DNA from: an uncultured Hippea sp. | GTDB lineage: Bacteria > Campylobacterota_A > Desulfurellia > JAADFJ01 | Direction: 5' to 3' | DNA: 32,420 bases | Assembly (NCBI GenBank): GCA_913009315.1 | Contig: CAJVZA010000016.1 | Span: forward strand, 1 to 32,420 | Shown: positions 30,648-32,420 of the stretch, piece by piece | Position numbering within the stretch: position 1 is the stretch's first letter | Layout: each line of letters opens with the position of its first letter | The notes under the pieces: generated by a model | What the model was told of the DNA's origin: nothing | Database searches by the model: none | The model's input: the letters and a program-made list of their open reading frames with translations, nothing else | Translations under genes and position numbers: made by a program

Positions 30648-32420
30648 ATGAAAAGACGGGTGAGTTATCTATTATTTATATTTTTTATGCTGTTTGGAGG
30701 CTCGCAAATTGCAAAAGCGCAAGTAACTGGAAAAACCTTCACCATCAAACCGACTGCATCCGTTTCCTGGAACCGAATGCTTCAGCAGCAGGCACTAAGA
30801 CCGTATTCTGCTGAAAGTCAAAAGCTGCGCGTCATACCGTTTATACCTGCTCCGCCGGAAAGAGAGATCGGCATTCCGCGGAAAGAATACACGATACCTT
30901 TGTCCGTTAGAAGTCCCGCAGAGACCGCTCCGGCTTTTTCATCTTTTGGACTCAACTCAAATTTTCAGGCGCTGTCGGACAATGACAAAGCAATACCTCC
31001 CGATACAATGGGGGCAGTAGGTCCAAATTATGTTATGACTATGCTTAATTCTCAGGTAAAAATACAGGATAAATCCGGCATCACTGTTAGTGCAGCAGTT
31101 TCATTATCAACATTCTGGAGTTCTGTGTCAGTCTCTCCCTTTGATCCAAATTTAGTATATGATTCGCTTAGCGGGCACTGGATAGCCGTATGCAGTTCCA
31201 ATGGCGGCGGTTCAAATTCTAAGATACTGCTTGCAGTCACTCGGACGAGTGATCCGACAGGTATCTGGGATTTTTACTCATTTAAGGCGGATTCAAACAG
31301 CATTGATTGGGCGGATTTTCCGAGAGTGGGCATAAACTCCAAATGGATTGCAATTACTGCCAACATGTTTAACGGTTCAAGCGTCTCACCTGTGGGTTCA
31401 AAGATGTGGGTTATCGATAAATCTACTGTTATTGCGGGCGGCACTGCAGCATATACGGAATTTCCGACCGGTTTCGACGATAATACAGGATCCGGCAGCG
31501 GCTTTACCCTCACCCCTGCAGTGACATTCGATTCAACAGAAGCAAATCTATATATCGTTGATAACGGAATAACCGATGGCAGCGGCAATCAATTAATACG
31601 ACTTTCAGAACTCTCAGGCACTGCTTCTTCTCCAGTATGGTCGGTTGCGCCTGATTCAAATGGTCCGTTCCCCGGGTCGGGAGAATTCGATGTCGTATAT
31701 AATTACAATGGAACTCAGATTGAAGCAGCACAGAAAGGAACAACGGATCTCATTGACACCAATGATCCGCGAATTCTTAATGCTGTTTTTCGCAACGGCA
31801 AGCTTTGGTTTGTCCATACAGGCGGATTGCCCGTCACCGGAACAGCCGACAGAACGGCAATATTCTGGTATCAGGTCGATCCGGCTCGGCTTAATTCAAC
31901 CGGAAACCCGATCGTGCAATCAGGGGTCATAGATCCGGGAGTCGGCGGACATCTCTTTTTCCCCGGTATTGCCGTAAATAAAGATAATGATGCGGTTATA
32001 GGCTTTTCACGCTCTGATGCAAACAGATATGCAGAAGCGGCTTTTGTCTCCCGCTCTGCAAACAACCCGGCAGACGCAATGAGTCAAATAACAGTGCTTA
32101 AAAAAGGAGAGGCGAGCTACAGCAAGGGTTTCGGCAATGGAGATATACGCTGGGGCGATTACAGCTCTACTGTAGTTGACCCGGCAGATGACACTACATT
32201 CTGGACGATTCAGGAATATGCCGCTGAGTCCGTGTCGGGAGGCACTCCAAATGATGACCGTTGGGGAACATGGTGGGGAGAAATCACTCCTTCATACACA
32301 GTCAACACACCCCCTGTTGCCGACGCAGGTGCTAATCAGAATGTCACAACAGGATCAACGGTAACATTGAATGGCAGCGGCAGTTTTGATGCAGACGGAA
32401 ATCCATTAACCTACCAATGG
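30648..32420 (+). CDS. Secreted PKD-domain protein, N-terminal 591 residues (runs off the window)
   Basis: The frame opens at ATG 30648 behind AAGGAG (30636-30641) and stays open to the last base. A signal peptide MKRRVSYLLFIFFMLFGGSQ-IAKA is followed by Gln25. Residues ~100-540 form a large extracellular domain with ALSDNDKAIPPDTMGAVGPN (111-130), repeated W/G/D-rich beta segments (HWIAVCSSNGGGSN; FPRVGINSKWIAITANMF; RNGKLWFVHTGG) and a closing GDYSSTVVDPADDTTFWTIQ-EYA and RWGTWWGEI. The pattern suggests a beta-propeller-like fold, but I cannot name the enzyme or ligand. At ~555-591 a PKD/Ig-like domain begins (PPVADAGANQNVTTGSTVTL, then GSFDADGNPLTYQW) and is cut by the window. It is a good candidate substrate for the T2SS encoded nearby. 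Confidence 0.88.
   Translation, partial: MKRRVSYLLFIFFMLFGGSQIAKAQVTGKTFTIKPTASVSWNRMLQQQALRPYSAESQKLRVIPFIPAPPEREIGIPRKEYTIPLSVRSPAETAPAFSSFGLNSNFQALSDNDKAIPPDTMGAVGPNYVMTMLNSQVKIQDKSGITVSAAVSLSTFWSSVSVSPFDPNLVYDSLSGHWIAVCSSNGGGSNSKILLAVTRTSDPTGIWDFYSFKADSNSIDWADFPRVGINSKWIAITANMFNGSSVSPVGSKMWVIDKSTVIAGGTAAYTEFPTGFDDNTGSGSGFTLTPAVTFDSTEANLYIVDNGITDGSGNQLIRLSELSGTASSPVWSVAPDSNGPFPGSGEFDVVYNYNGTQIEAAQKGTTDLIDTNDPRILNAVFRNGKLWFVHTGGLPVTGTADRTAIFWYQVDPARLNSTGNPIVQSGVIDPGVGGHLFFPGIAVNKDNDAVIGFSRSDANRYAEAAFVSRSANNPADAMSQITVLKKGEASYSKGFGNGDIRWGDYSSTVVDPADDTTFWTIQEYAAESVSGGTPNDDRWGTWWGEITPSYTVNTPPVADAGANQNVTTGSTVTLNGSGSFDADGNPLTYQW

Noticed and set aside
1-32420. CRISPR arrays, toxin-antitoxin pairs, restriction or other defence genes
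   Set aside because: Looked for by eye on both strands; no regularly spaced repeats and no matching gene families were found.

Overview
The window (roughly 38-40% GC by eye) comes from a Gram-negative bacterium. It carries an outer-membrane TonB receptor, a complete type II secretion (T2SS) gene set and a futalosine-pathway menaquinone gene. The family mix (glutaryl-CoA dehydrogenase, GctAB-type CoA-transferase, short-chain fatty acid permease, DUF2148 ferredoxin-like protein, GspN) recalls anaerobic deltaproteobacteria (Desulfobacterota and relatives), but the sequence alone does not settle the lineage. Bases 3-60 are an Illumina P5/TruSeq adapter with one mismatch, so the left edge is an uncleaned contig end.

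Layout. Bases 61-378 (+): 3' end of mqnC. Bases 385-9528 (-): one long run under a sigma70-like promoter and a cobalamin riboswitch: btuB, btuF, btuD, btuC, a cob(I)alamin adenosyltransferase, an M20 aminoacyl-histidine dipeptidase, a CDF metal transporter with a long C-terminus, and two degenerate crotonase-fold genes. Bases 9540-12400: a decayed patch with an IS200/IS605 tnpA remnant, a short-chain dehydrogenase scrap, an intact DUF2148 gene, a chimeric remnant of an osmoprotectant ABC transporter, and an intact ferritin gene with its own promoter and hairpin. Bases 12652-23238 (-): the T2SS operon in the order gspC-D-E-F-G-H-I-J-K-L-M-N, from a promoter so close to gspC that the mRNA should be leaderless. 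Bases 23463-28767 (-): a catabolic module of acyl-CoA dehydrogenase (glutaryl-CoA type), AtoE-like permease, two CoA-transferase subunits and an alpha/beta hydrolase. Bases 28880-29710 (+): an HDOD protein. Bases 29777-29852 (+): tRNA-Ala(CGC). Bases 29853-30647: about 800 bases without a gene, holding a 211-bp imperfect palindrome and a folded leader. Bases 30648-32420 (+): a secreted PKD-domain protein that runs off the window.

How it fits together. The first run imports cobalamin (BtuB, BtuF, BtuCD) and adenosylates it (CobO), with expression set by the B12 riboswitch. The T2SS lacks only its prepilin peptidase here, and the PKD protein is a plausible substrate. The acyl-CoA module looks able to take up a short-chain or dicarboxylic acid, activate it by CoA transfer and oxidise it. 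Intergenic regions share short diverged repeats (near 12.4, 17.1, 23.25, 27.5 and 30.1-30.6 kb) that I cannot match to a known family. I saw no CRISPR array, prophage, toxin-antitoxin pair or defence island. Beyond the unclassified repeats and the crotonase pair, nothing clearly amounts to a new system.
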